Part shown: positions 1 to 12,142 of the stretch, piece after piece
How positions within the stretch are numbered: position 1 is the stretch's first letter
Layout of the letters: every line of letters starts with the position of its first letter
Origin: Rheinheimera sp. D18
Lineage (GTDB): Bacteria; Pseudomonadota; Gammaproteobacteria; Enterobacterales; Alteromonadaceae
Assembly: GCF_004345025.1 (NCBI RefSeq)
Contig: NZ_CP037745.1
Coordinates: 1,426,001 to 1,490,000 of the forward strand
Length of the DNA stretch: 64,000 nt
Direction of reading: 5' to 3'
Notes under the pieces: model-generated
What the model saw: the letters and a program-made list of their open reading frames with translations, nothing else
The model's database searches: none
What the model was told of the DNA's origin: nothing
Translations under genes and position numbers: made by a program

Positions 1-43
1 ATGCTCGCTTGTTAATCTACCACTAACTCGGCTCTTGGAGAGT

Positions 44-751
44 ATGTTGTCTGCGCTAATGATAGAAACCGATTTATTTAGTTACATGGTCCATTACAGC
101 ATTAAAAGGCGCAGCATTGCTTTGCAAATTAAGCAAGGTCAGCTAACAGTTAGAGCGCCAACCGCGATCAGTTTGCCGGATATTCAGGCATTGGTGCGAA
201 AAAAACATAACTGGATTTTAAAGCACATGCAGCAAGCTAAGCAGCATGTTAAACCAGACTGGCTCGCACAGCAGCAAGTGCCATTACAAGGGAAGCTTTT
301 AACGCTGCAGTTGCAGTCTGCTTCACAGTCGTTGGTAATATTCGATGATGATCGTGTTATCGTTAATATTTCAACACGTGTTCAAGCCTTACGCCACAAT
401 ATTAAAGCGCGGGAGCTATTACAACAATGGTACAAAAAGCAAGCCTTACAGTGGTTTACACAACGGCTTGACTATTGGCAAAGCCAAATGAGCTTGCACG
501 CCAAAGAGCTAGTTATTGGGAATTGGCAAAGTAAGTGGGGCTATTGTAAACAGTCAGGGGAGATTGGCTTTAACTGGCGTTTAATGATGGCGCCATCATG
601 GCTAGCCGATTACGTTATTGTGCACGAGTTAGCACACCTAAAGCATCTTAATCACTCAGCTAGCTTCTGGCGCTTGGTGCAGCAATATTATATTGATATA
701 GATGCGGCTCAGAGTTGGTTAAAGCAGCATCAACACTGGATGGAAATATAA
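44..751 (+). CDS. YgjP-type zinc metallohydrolase (DUF45, SprT-like)
   Basis: Predicted zinc-dependent hydrolase of the YgjP/DUF45 family; the physiological substrate of the family is not established. About 50 residues from the C-terminus is HELAHLKHLNH, an HExxH zincin motif with a third histidine five residues further on, and before it a WGYC segment corresponding to the family's WGxC. No signal peptide or membrane segment is visible, so it is probably cytosolic. The start is uncertain. ATG 44 has GGAG only three bases upstream, ATG 59 is in frame, and TTG 35 would add three residues. Family assignment is firm; the biological role is unknown. Confidence 0.8.
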   Translation: MLSALMIETDLFSYMVHYSIKRRSIALQIKQGQLTVRAPTAISLPDIQALVRKKHNWILKHMQQAKQHVKPDWLAQQQVPLQGKLLTLQLQSASQSLVIFDDDRVIVNISTRVQALRHNIKARELLQQWYKKQALQWFTQRLDYWQSQMSLHAKELVIGNWQSKWGYCKQSGEIGFNWRLMMAPSWLADYVIVHELAHLKHLNHSASFWRLVQQYYIDIDAAQSWLKQHQHWMEI

Positions 752-764
752 CGACTTGAGTGAT

Positions 765-791
765 AAAAAAGCGCCGGCAATAACGCCGGCG
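765..791 (-). terminator. terminator-like hairpin with its U tract on the minus strand
   Basis: A 7-bp perfect stem CGCCGGC/GCCGGCG (772-778 with 785-791) has six A residues at 765-770. Read on the minus strand it is a GC hairpin followed by six U. On the plus strand, where both flanking genes lie, the tail is only AAAATACTA. It may still end the upstream gene. See findings for the orientation puzzle. Confidence 0.5.
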
Positions 792-1015
792 AAAATACTA
801 GGACATCGGAAATACAGGGGAGAAACGGTACTACTTAACAACTACTGTAAGATAGGACTGTAGCTTTACTGATTAATTCAAAATATTTTCATTTATTTTT
901 TGTATTGTGGTTTTGCATTCCGGCTGCCATCTAGTTTAAGCTCCTCCGTTAGCAAGAAACAGTGCATGGTATTTTTAGATGGCCGGTATGGCTGCATCGC
1001 TTTGTGGACCCTATT

Positions 1016-1741
1016 ATGACTAACATTTTACGTTTGCAGCAATTGGTTAAGTTGCTTGATATTACTCGATTACAGGATGACGAAACGACGATATCCTTTT
1101 TACAATGGTTGGAAACAACGCCGCCAATATCAGCTGCAGCCTATTGTGTTTATCCGCAGTACTTAATGGCGCTACAAGGCTGGCACTCTAGGCAACCGCA
1201 AATGGCGTTAGCTACAGTGGTTAACTTCCCTTCGGGTGATTTAGCTACTGATCAAGTCTGTGAGCAAATTCAGCAGGCGATAGCGCTCGGTGCGACAGAA
1301 ATTGATTGTGTACTACCTTATAAAGCACTAATGCGCGGTGAACACGGTTTTGTAAAAAACTTCCTTTATGATGTGCGCCAAGCTAGTACCGGTTGCTGCC
1401 TGAAAATTATTATTGAGTCAGGTGAACTTGTTACAGCGCAGCAAGTGGTTATTGCATGTGAACTGGCTATTGAAGGTGGCGCAGATTTTATAAAAACCTC
1501 AACCGGCAAAGTGCCTGTCGGTGTAACTGAGGAAGCCGCACGTATTATTTTGACCGTAATTGCGGCCGCGAATCGTGATGTTGGTTTTAAGGCATCAGGT
1601 GGTGTGCGCTCTATAGAGCAAGCGCTCGCATTAGTCGCATTGTACGAAGAGATCACCGGTAAAATTGCGTTGAGTTCAGGTATGCGTATTGGTGCAAGTG
1701 CGCTAGCGTTTGAATTAGCAGAACAGTTGGCTACTAACTAA
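1016..1741 (+). CDS. deoC: deoxyribose-phosphate aldolase
   Basis: Cleaves 2-deoxy-D-ribose 5-phosphate to glyceraldehyde 3-phosphate and acetaldehyde in deoxynucleoside catabolism, in the cytosol. Family landmarks occur in order: VNFPSGD, EIDCVLPY, the IIESGEL strand, FIKTSTGK carrying the Schiff-base lysine, and FKASGGVR phosphate-binding loop. An upstream in-frame ATG at 962 would add 18 residues. I chose ATG 1016 because MTNILRLQQL aligns with the N-terminus of E. coli DeoC, giving 241 residues. It is not next to deoA, deoB or deoD. It converges on the response regulator gene with a single base between the two stop codons, so no terminator fits between them. Confidence 0.93.
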   Translation: MTNILRLQQLVKLLDITRLQDDETTISFLQWLETTPPISAAAYCVYPQYLMALQGWHSRQPQMALATVVNFPSGDLATDQVCEQIQQAIALGATEIDCVLPYKALMRGEHGFVKNFLYDVRQASTGCCLKIIIESGELVTAQQVVIACELAIEGGADFIKTSTGKVPVGVTEEAARIILTVIAAANRDVGFKASGGVRSIEQALALVALYEEITGKIALSSGMRIGASALAFELAEQLATN

Positions 1742-1742
1742 A

Positions 1743-3374
1743 TTAGCGACGTAGCTCTTCGCGTAACTTGGTAAACTGCTGTAATAATTCTTTGTAACGT
1801 GCGCGATGATGTTCAGGTAATGGCATATTATCAACTACGCGAAAGGTTTTTTTACAGCGGTCAAACAGCTCCATTGATTTGTGTTTTTGCTGCATATTTA
1901 GTTGTTGAAGTGATGCTTGAATTAAATTAAGCGCGCTGCCGGTATTCATAGGTGCTAGTTCTAGAGCAGTTTCAAACTGTGTTATTGCGGTAGCAAAATT
2001 ACCCTCTTTATAACTTTTTATGCCTGCTTTGTTTAATTCAGCAAATTGCAGTTGTTTTTGGCCAACAAAGTTTTGTTGATCGCTAAAAAGGGTGTTGAGT
2101 AATGGGTTTTTCATTAGCTCTGCTGGTACCAGCTTTGTTAGCGTGCTCGCTTGCTCAAATTCGCCAATTTGATTCAGCAAGAATATGGCATCGGGTAATA
2201 TTTGATGTTGTTCTGCTAATTGTTCTGCCACGGCGGCATAGGTTTTTTTCGCTTGAAATTGCGCGCCGCTCAACGACTCTAGCCTCGCTTGGCAAAGCAT
2301 TTCAAATAAACTAAAGTCAATCTCGCGGATCATTCCATCGTCACGCTTTACGCGCTGTAATGCTAACGACACCTCTTGAAAATAGCGATTACGTTGCGTA
2401 GGGTCATCCTCTCTTACTGCTGCATCAATAATGGTACGAATATAATTTAATAGATGCACCACGTCTTGTTTAATAGAGCGTCGAGTTATTTCGTAGAGTT
2501 GCTTACTCGCATTAACTTGCTGAGGAATATTATCAAGCTCACGGGCTATTTTTATAACTAAATATTGACGCGGCATACTAAAAGGAGCAATTTCAGCTGC
2601 GGTTTGTATGCTGCTAAAAGCTTGATCTAGTTCGCCCATTGCGAGATAAGTCTGTGCCATTACGTCATACGCTTCAGCAAAATAGCGATTACCCTCTATT
2701 GCCTCTTGGCATAAGGCTAAGCTTTCTTGAAAACGCTGCTGTAAAAAACATAACTTAGCTTGTAAAAATAGAGCCCAACCACTTCGACGTTGCCCCAAGC
2801 TATTTTGTAAAATAACTTCTGCTTCACCATAACGGGAAAGGTCAATAAAGCTTTCAACTAATACCCGTTTACAAAACTGTTGGTATCGCCCTTCTTGGGC
2901 AATTTCTTGCTGACACAAGGTTATTACCTGCTCTGCTTGTCCATCAAATAATGCTTGATATAGCGTAGCTAAATGAGCCTTTTTTCGTTGAATACGCTGG
3001 ATCCTGCTGCGCAGTACGCTTTGTGAAAAGGGTTTGACCAAGTAATCGTCGGGTTCAAGTTCTACCGCGCTCATTACCATAGGTACCGTATTTTCGCCGG
3101 TAACCAACATAAAAATACTATCTGGCGGTAAAAGCTTTTTTTCGCGAAGATCTTCAAGCAGCTGTTTACCATTCTTGCCTACACCTAAATGGTAATCAAC
3201 AAAGAGTATGTCGTAACTGATATTAGCGCATTTTGCTAAGGCCTGTTCGCCGGTTGGTGCGAAAGCCACATTAGTCGCGCCCATAGAATACAAAATACCT
3301 TTAAACATAAGTTGAAAGGCTCGTTGATCGTCAACTATTAATACTCGTTGATTCTCAAGCGTTTTGTTATCCAT
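1743..3374 (-). CDS. orphan response regulator with TPR repeats
   Basis: The N-terminal ~120 residues are a CheY-like receiver: the LIVDDQ acidic pair, the phospho-acceptor Asp in LFVDYHLG, Thr in LVTGE and Lys in YLVKPFS. The rest (~140-540) is helical with tetratricopeptide-like units, for example around FAEAYDVMAQTYLAMGELDQA and near the C-terminus YKEGNFATAITQFETALELAP. There is no DNA-binding or enzymatic output domain, so the output is probably protein-protein interaction. No histidine kinase is adjacent. Codons GTG GTG CTA precede ATG 3374, which I take as the start. The family is known in marine gammaproteobacteria, but I know of no assigned function. Confidence 0.85.
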   Translation of the reverse strand: MDNKTLENQRVLIVDDQRAFQLMFKGILYSMGATNVAFAPTGEQALAKCANISYDILFVDYHLGVGKNGKQLLEDLREKKLLPPDSIFMLVTGENTVPMVMSAVELEPDDYLVKPFSQSVLRSRIQRIQRKKAHLATLYQALFDGQAEQVITLCQQEIAQEGRYQQFCKRVLVESFIDLSRYGEAEVILQNSLGQRRSGWALFLQAKLCFLQQRFQESLALCQEAIEGNRYFAEAYDVMAQTYLAMGELDQAFSSIQTAAEIAPFSMPRQYLVIKIARELDNIPQQVNASKQLYEITRRSIKQDVVHLLNYIRTIIDAAVREDDPTQRNRYFQEVSLALQRVKRDDGMIREIDFSLFEMLCQARLESLSGAQFQAKKTYAAVAEQLAEQHQILPDAIFLLNQIGEFEQASTLTKLVPAELMKNPLLNTLFSDQQNFVGQKQLQFAELNKAGIKSYKEGNFATAITQFETALELAPMNTGSALNLIQASLQQLNMQQKHKSMELFDRCKKTFRVVDNMPLPEHHRARYKELLQQFTKLREELRR

Positions 3375-3495
3375 TAGCACCACTTTTTATCAGTAATAAA
3401 CACTGCTAAGTGTCGAGAATAACAAAGGCATTAGCAAGCGATATAATGATATTGGTGAATTGTTTTTGAGTTTAATCAGTAGATAGCAGATAAGA

Positions 3496-3580
<85 letters not shown>

Positions 3581-3593
3581 ACGAGTGGACGGC

Positions 3594-3621
3594 ATATTAT
3601 CAAACTTACTTTTGATGTAAA
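3594..3621 (-). promoter_or_regulatory. sigma70-like promoter of tRNA-Tyr
   Basis: On the minus strand TTTACA (3616-3621) and TAATAT (3594-3599) are separated by 16 bases and end 13 bases before the tRNA. A GC-containing discriminator follows the -10, as is usual for stable RNA promoters. Confidence 0.6.
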
Positions 3622-3703
3622 GCCATTTACTAAACTTTTTTCACTGACTGCCGATAAATTATGCAATAACGAAAAATAGTGAACAAATTAGCAGTGATTG
3701 ATC

Positions 3704-4171
3704 ATGATTATTAATGAATGGCAATTAAATACTAAGCTTAATACGGCATTGCAACATACGCATCGTGCCGATTTTGCTCTTTATTTGGCGCTGCTTTCGC
3801 CTGCAGTTGATGAGTTTGCTGAGTTTTTTACACCAGAACCTCAAACCGACGTAGTTAAACACGATATATATAAACAGTTAGATATTAAGAAGTGCCGACC
3901 TTTTGAGCTAATGGACGGCGATATTGATGTTTTAGCACAACACAGCCAAGCATTTATCAATAATGGTTTCGCCCAGCTTAAATTGGCTTCGTACCTTACG
4001 CCGCCGCCTTTAACTCAATTTAATGACAAAGCCCGATTAGATTCAGCCGTCTGGCAAAATCTTAGCTTACATAGCCGTAGGCGTTTAGAGCAACCACTGC
4101 AGCCTAAACCAAAAGCTGATCCTGCTGCATTGTATGAAGTACTACAGAAGTTAAACGATAAAGCCGCTTAA
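3704..4171 (+). CDS. VC2046/SO_2500-like conserved protein of unknown function
   Basis: A soluble 155-residue protein without signal peptide or membrane segment. Its opening (IINEWQLNTKLNTALQ, then RADFALYLALLSPAVDE) resembles, from memory, the VC2046/SO_2500 family of short proteins found in Vibrio and Shewanella. No catalytic motif is evident. The C-terminal third is Pro- and Lys-rich (QPLQPKPKADPAAL). ATG 3704 is preceded in frame by TTG 3698; I prefer the ATG. It converges on the YchJ-like gene with a 10-base gap. The family name is moderately secure; the function is unknown. Confidence 0.65.
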   Translation: MIINEWQLNTKLNTALQHTHRADFALYLALLSPAVDEFAEFFTPEPQTDVVKHDIYKQLDIKKCRPFELMDGDIDVLAQHSQAFINNGFAQLKLASYLTPPPLTQFNDKARLDSAVWQNLSLHSRRRLEQPLQPKPKADPAALYEVLQKLNDKAA

Positions 4172-4181
4172 CCTAGAGTAT

Positions 4182-4664
4182 TCAATTACCGGATAGTCGA
4201 TGTGTAGAGCACTGCTTAAATTTTTTACCGCTGTTGCATGGGCAAAAATCATTACGGCCAATTTTAATAGGTGGCTTGTCGGCCAAAACACCATCTATAT
4301 ATAACCAAGTGGTATCAAAAACAAACCGAGAACGCTCTGTAAATTCACAAAGTAAATTATTTTGTATATACATCACATTAAAACAGACGTAACCATCGCT
4401 AGTTGTTTGTTCACTGGATAAGACAGTAAGCTTGGTAAAATGCACACTATTAGCAAATTCCTCAATGGCAGATAGAGAATTAATCGGCCGCACAGAGGGA
4501 TGATAGGTATTATAAATATAAGTTATTTCATGGTGGCAGTAAGCGCTGTAGCGTGAACGCATTAACTGTTCACAGTTGCCAATAGTAGCTTGCCCAGCAA
4601 TATAAGGTTGGCAGCATGCACTAAACATGCTTGCCGAACCGCAAAAACATAACATAAGTGACAT
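4182..4664 (-). CDS. YchJ-like SEC-C motif protein (UPF0225)
   Basis: A 160-residue protein of the YchJ family. The N-terminal cluster CFCGS...CCQPYIAG and the C-terminal SEC-C motif (NDFCPCNSGKKFKQC) are putative zinc-binding ends around an NTF2-like middle section beginning MRSRYSAY. The length is close to E. coli YchJ. The family's role is not defined; SEC-C motifs in SecA bind zinc and SecB or ribosomes. The gene stands alone, convergent with the upstream plus-strand gene and followed on its 5' side by the SulA-like gene. Confidence 0.85.
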   Translation of the reverse strand: MSLMLCFCGSASMFSACCQPYIAGQATIGNCEQLMRSRYSAYCHHEITYIYNTYHPSVRPINSLSAIEEFANSVHFTKLTVLSSEQTTSDGYVCFNVMYIQNNLLCEFTERSRFVFDTTWLYIDGVLADKPPIKIGRNDFCPCNSGKKFKQCSTHRLSGN

Positions 4665-4734
4665 TTTGCTCTGATAAGAAAAACTCTAATGTTAACTTAC
4701 GCTGGCAAAGATGTCTTGTATCAGTATATAAAGC

Positions 4735-5181
4735 TTAATGAGTTAATTGCTCTTGTTGCATCGCCTCACATTGGTAAAACCAAGTATCGTTAGCTAATGC
4801 TAACTTGCGACATTCATTAAGTTGCTGCTTATTAAGCTGCGGCGCAAAATTGATAACAACTTTACAGCTAGGCGATTTAAGTGCTTGCTCTATTGTTGAG
4901 GCTAAGTCCTGGATCTGTTTATGATGTACCATCAGCACGTTATGCATAGATAGTTGATACTGTTCAGCCCAGTCTTTATCAGGGATATGCGCTGGAGCAA
5001 CGAGCAAAATCCAACCCGCTTGGTTTTGATGTTGGTGCATCAGTTGCACCAAGCTGTGTTTAGAATTCTCAGTTTCAGCAATATCAGTATCAGTAACTGA
5101 ATGTATTCTAGTCAAACTACTATTGCTATAAATGCTATCTGTCGTTGCGTAGAACCTATTACTTACAGAACGATGATACAT
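4735..5181 (-). CDS. sulA: SulA-like SOS-induced cell division inhibitor
   Basis: SulA blocks FtsZ polymerisation during the SOS response. Residues ~55-145 match the SulA core: GWILLVAPAHIPDKDW, then a LxMHNVLMVHH segment, a helix, CKVVINFAPQLNKQQL, and FYQCEAM near the C-terminus. The open frame extends upstream to 5253 but crosses two LexA-like boxes. ATG 5181 has a good Shine-Dalgarno (AGAGG, five bases before it), so I start there (148 residues). The N-terminal ~45 residues are polar and not conserved, as is common in this family. Assignment rests on remembered SulA pattern plus the operator; moderately confident. Confidence 0.75.
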   Translation of the reverse strand: MYHRSVSNRFYATTDSIYSNSSLTRIHSVTDTDIAETENSKHSLVQLMHQHQNQAGWILLVAPAHIPDKDWAEQYQLSMHNVLMVHHKQIQDLASTIEQALKSPSCKVVINFAPQLNKQQLNECRKLALANDTWFYQCEAMQQEQLTH

Positions 5182-5193
5182 ATCAACCTCTAC

Positions 5194-5224
5194 ATGTTTA
5201 TTTATACAGTGTATAGATATACAG
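5194..5224 (-). promoter_or_regulatory. two abutting LexA-like boxes upstream of sulA
   Basis: The SOS-box form is CTGT-N8-ACAG. On the minus strand 5224-5209 reads CTGTATATCTATACAC (one mismatch) and 5209-5194 reads CTGTATAAATAAACAT (one mismatch). The two boxes share base 5209, so the centres lie 15 bases apart. They end 13 bases before the ATG and would cover the promoter and transcription start. A weak -35 TTGCTT and -10 TACTGT with 17-base spacing overlap the distal box. Confidence 0.75.
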
Positions 5225-5346
5225 TATTTCTTGTCTGGGTAAAAAGCAAGCATCTTTGATAAATTTTTATTGCGCTACTGGCTAGACCATTTACTATGCA
5301 ATATTGGGTAGAATGATACTCCTTGATAATAAAGAGTTAGCGGTCA

Positions 5347-6045
5347 ATGTTGTTAGAAAAGTATGTTCAGCAGAATAACGAAGGTTTTAGTTTCAGCAGA
5401 AAGCAAGCAAGTGAGTTTGCTAAACAGGTAGCCACAGATTTTAACCCGATCCATGACGAAGACGCGAAACGGTTTTGTGTGCCTGGAGATTTACTATTCT
5501 CTTATTTACTGACCCGTTATGGTTTATCCAAGCAGCTTAGCTGCCACTTTTCTGGCATGGTTTCAGCAGACGTACCTTTACACTGTAAAGAGCATGGCAA
5601 TATCATTAGTATTTGCGACGTACAGGACAAAGTCTATTTATCTTTAACACATAGTGGTGAATATCAGCACGACCTAACGGTCATCGAACCGCTTATCAAA
5701 GACTACGTGCGTTTTTCCGGACAAAACTTTCCTCATATACTGCAACCTTTAATGCAACAGCATAATGTCATGATTAACACGCAACGTCCGTTGGTGATTT
5801 ACGAGAGCATGGCGTTGAGTTTCGAACGGTTACCCCTTAGTAAGGTTGAGCTAACGTTAACAGCTTCTTCTTTATTAGTAGATGGTAAAAGAGGTAATGC
5901 ATTACTTGAGTTCTCACTTACCGAACAAGGCCAGTTAATTGGCAAGGGAGAGAAGCGCATGATTCTAAGCAACTTGATGGCCTATGATGAAGCTCAAATG
6001 CAGGAAATGATTACCAAGTATAATATTCGTAAAGATTGTGCTTGA
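5347..6045 (+). CDS. DUF3581 family protein
   Basis: A 232-residue soluble protein matching the DUF3581 family of marine gammaproteobacteria. The N-terminal FAKQVATDFNPIHDEDAKR and FCVPGDLLFSYLL segment resembles the hydratase/MaoC hot-dog motif (D-x-N-P-x-H), followed by a second half of similar size. A fold related to hot-dog acyl-CoA or acyl-ACP enzymes is therefore possible, but no reaction is established. It is a single gene, divergent from sulA. The next gene downstream is the rrn operon. Confidence 0.8.
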   Translation: MLLEKYVQQNNEGFSFSRKQASEFAKQVATDFNPIHDEDAKRFCVPGDLLFSYLLTRYGLSKQLSCHFSGMVSADVPLHCKEHGNIISICDVQDKVYLSLTHSGEYQHDLTVIEPLIKDYVRFSGQNFPHILQPLMQQHNVMINTQRPLVIYESMALSFERLPLSKVELTLTASSLLVDGKRGNALLEFSLTEQGQLIGKGEKRMILSNLMAYDEAQMQEMITKYNIRKDCA

Positions 6046-6112
6046 TAAATAAACAAAAACGGCTACTTTGTGCAAAAAAAAAGCAGTCGCACCACTTTTC
6101 ATGATTTTGCGC

Positions 6113-6140
6113 TTGCACGACAATTAAAACCCCCTATAAT
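6113..6140 (+). promoter_or_regulatory. rrn promoter P1
   Basis: TTGCAC (6113-6118), a 16-base spacer and a perfect TATAAT (6135-6140), followed by the GC-rich discriminator GCGCGCC typical of stringently controlled rRNA promoters. The A/T-rich stretch upstream (TGCAAAAAAAAAG at 6071-6083) is a possible UP element. Confidence 0.85.
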
Positions 6141-6222
6141 GCGCGCCATGCCACGGGGTGCAGCGCTAGCGCAGTCTCCGAGGGGTTTTAGAAATAGAGT
6201 CAAAAATCTTTTAAAAAGACGC

Positions 6223-6250
6223 TTGACACTAGGGCTTAAATCTCTAAAAT
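6223..6250 (+). promoter_or_regulatory. rrn promoter P2
   Basis: TTGACA (6223-6228), a 16-base spacer, TAAAAT (6245-6250) and the discriminator GGCGCCC. A/T-rich sequence lies immediately upstream. Confidence 0.85.
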
Positions 6251-6342
6251 GGCGCCCTCGCTTCACGGTGGTAACTAACGCGGTGAAATGAGAAGGTAAG
6301 TTAAGCCTGACGAGTGTTTTTGATAAAGAATCATCGTCACGC

Positions 6343-6370
6343 TTGACTTAAAAACTGGGAAGTGTAACAT
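6343..6370 (+). promoter_or_regulatory. rrn promoter P3
   Basis: TTGACT (6343-6348), a 16-base spacer, TAACAT (6365-6370) and a GC-rich ACGCCTCCCGC stretch. It has the same CGCTTGAC context as P2, so it looks like a third copy of the same promoter unit. Confidence 0.7.
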
Positions 6371-6398
6371 ACGCCTCCCGCTTCTTAAGCAGAAGCAC

Positions 6399-6410
6399 GC
6401 TCTTTAACAA
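6399..6410 (+). promoter_or_regulatory. boxA antitermination site before 16S
   Basis: GCTCTTTAACAA matches the rrn boxA core recognised by NusB/NusE. It lies about 130 bases before the 16S start; an almost identical copy precedes 23S. Confidence 0.85.
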
Positions 6411-6542
6411 TTCGCAATCAATCATCTGTGTGGGCACTTATGATGGATTTCACAAAAATGAAATACATCGGTTGAGTGACTTACATAGAAATATGTTTTA
6501 AGTCAGTAAGACTGAGCGCCACTTTGGTGGCAGAAAGAACTT

Positions 6543-8067
<1,525 letters not shown>

Positions 8068-8162
8068 CCTAAAGTGAAGAAGTTGTAAGTGTTCACACAG
8101 ATGATTGATTGTAGAGATAGAGCAAATAAAGTTTATTGCGAAGTTTATGAGAATAAATAACG

Positions 8163-8272
8163 CAGGATGTTTTATTTAGCGCAAGGCGCACGCCGAACGA
8201 AGGAAGGAGTTTACTAATGTAAATGACTGACTGAGAGAGAAGTGAAACGCAGCGATAGATAAAACAGACCAG
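8163..8272 (+). repeat. rRNA spacer repeat, copy 1 (before tRNA-Ile)
   Basis: Imperfect direct repeat partner of 8664-8774. Shared blocks in the same order include CAGGATGTTTT, AGGCGCAC, CGAACG, GAAGGAGTT, AATG-CTGA, AGTG-AAC, CGCAGCG and the end block AGACCAG. It lies between 16S and tRNA-Ile. Confidence 0.75.
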
Positions 8273-8278
8273 TTAAAC

Positions 8279-8355
<77 letters not shown>

Positions 8356-8456
8356 AATTGCGCATCATACGGCGTTACTTCGATACTCACATACACTAGT
8401 ATGCTTCGTATCAAAGTGCCTTGTCTGATACACAATTCCTTAATTGGATCCTTATT

Positions 8457-8532
8457 GGGGCCATAGCTCAGCTGGGAGAGCGCCTGCCTTGCACGCAGGA
8501 GGTCAGCGGTTCGATCCCGCTTGGCTCCACCA
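8457..8532 (+). tRNA. tRNA-Ala (TGC)
   Basis: Acceptor stem GGGGCCA/TGGCTCC, anticodon TGC at 8490-8492, T-arm GTTCGATCC, encoded CCA at 8530-8532. Second spacer tRNA. Confidence 0.97.
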
Positions 8533-8605
8533 TTCTTTATTTACTCTAAAAAATTCAAATCAAAGCGTTCTAAACAGAATGATTTGATTTGAGTTTAATC
8601 TCAAA

Positions 8606-8618
8606 TGCTCTTTAACAA
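8606..8618 (+). promoter_or_regulatory. boxA antitermination site before 23S
   Basis: TGCTCTTTAACAA, identical over the core to the boxA at 6399, about 215 bases before 23S; the usual second boxA of an rrn spacer. Confidence 0.85.
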
Positions 8619-8663
8619 TTTGGCAAGCTGATAGTAGTAAAAAACAAGGTGCAAAATATTGCA

Positions 8664-8774
8664 CAGGATGTTTTTACTGTTGCTAGGCGCACAACGAACG
8701 CGTGAAGGAGTTAACTTCGGTTAATGGCTGAGCAAGTGAGGAAGTGCAACAACGCAGCGGGAAAAATAGACCAG
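8664..8774 (+). repeat. rRNA spacer repeat, copy 2 (before 23S)
   Basis: Imperfect direct repeat partner of 8163-8272 with the same ordered blocks, ending AGACCAG about 57 bases before 23S. It is preceded by the small palindrome GTGCAAAATATTGCAC. Confidence 0.75.
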
Positions 8775-8831
8775 CAAGACGTTGTGAACCTTAAACACAC
8801 TGTATGATTTCAAGACATCTTGGGGTTGTAT

Positions 8832-11710
<2,879 letters not shown>

Positions 11711-11860
11711 ACAACGCCCAAGGTGTTTTTAGAAAGAATACGTGTGTAACTACTAATCAGATTGCCGAATATCGGAACACAGTTTTTATCAAATTCTTCC
11801 ATGGATTTGACCCTAACGGGCCGCACTACAGTGCGTTAAAACGTGTTCCCTACAAGTTTT

Positions 11861-11978
11861 TGCCTGGTGGCAATAGCGCTGTGGACCCACCTGATCCCAT
11901 TCCGAACTCAGAAGTGAAACGCAGCTGCGACGATGGTAGTGTGGCATTCGCCATGCGAGAGTAGTTCACCGCCAGGCT
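11861..11978 (+). rRNA. rrf: 5S ribosomal RNA
   Basis: Starts TGCCTGGTGGC and ends CCGCCAGGCT with the expected terminal pairing. The interior CCGAACTCAGAAGTGAAACG and GATGGTAGTGTGG are characteristic of 5S. Length about 118. Confidence 0.95.
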
Positions 11979-11991
11979 CCCAATTCAAGAA

Positions 11992-12020
11992 AGCCCGTCT
12001 CGTATGAGTCGGGCTTTTTT
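11992..12020 (+). terminator. rrn operon terminator
   Basis: AGCCCG-T-CTC-GTAT-GAG-T-CGGGCT hairpin followed by six T residues, 14 bases after 5S. Confidence 0.92.
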
Positions 12021-12061
12021 ACGTCTGTAACTTGGCTAAATAATGCGAAATAATAGCCAAT

Positions 12062-12082
12062 AAAAAACCCGCTTACGCGGAT
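12062..12082 (-). terminator. thi operon terminator
   Basis: On the minus strand CCGC-GTAA-GCGG followed by GTTTTTTA, about 60 bases beyond the thiH stop codon. Confidence 0.75.
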
Positions 12083-12142
12083 CTAATAACTATATGTTAT
12101 CGTTAATAGGTGTTACTACACCTAGAGTATAGCCCAGGGGCC

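Noticed and set aside
6070-6291. A 73-codon open frame upstream of 16S
   Set aside because: It lies across rrn promoters P1 and P2, and its translation is basic and without family character.
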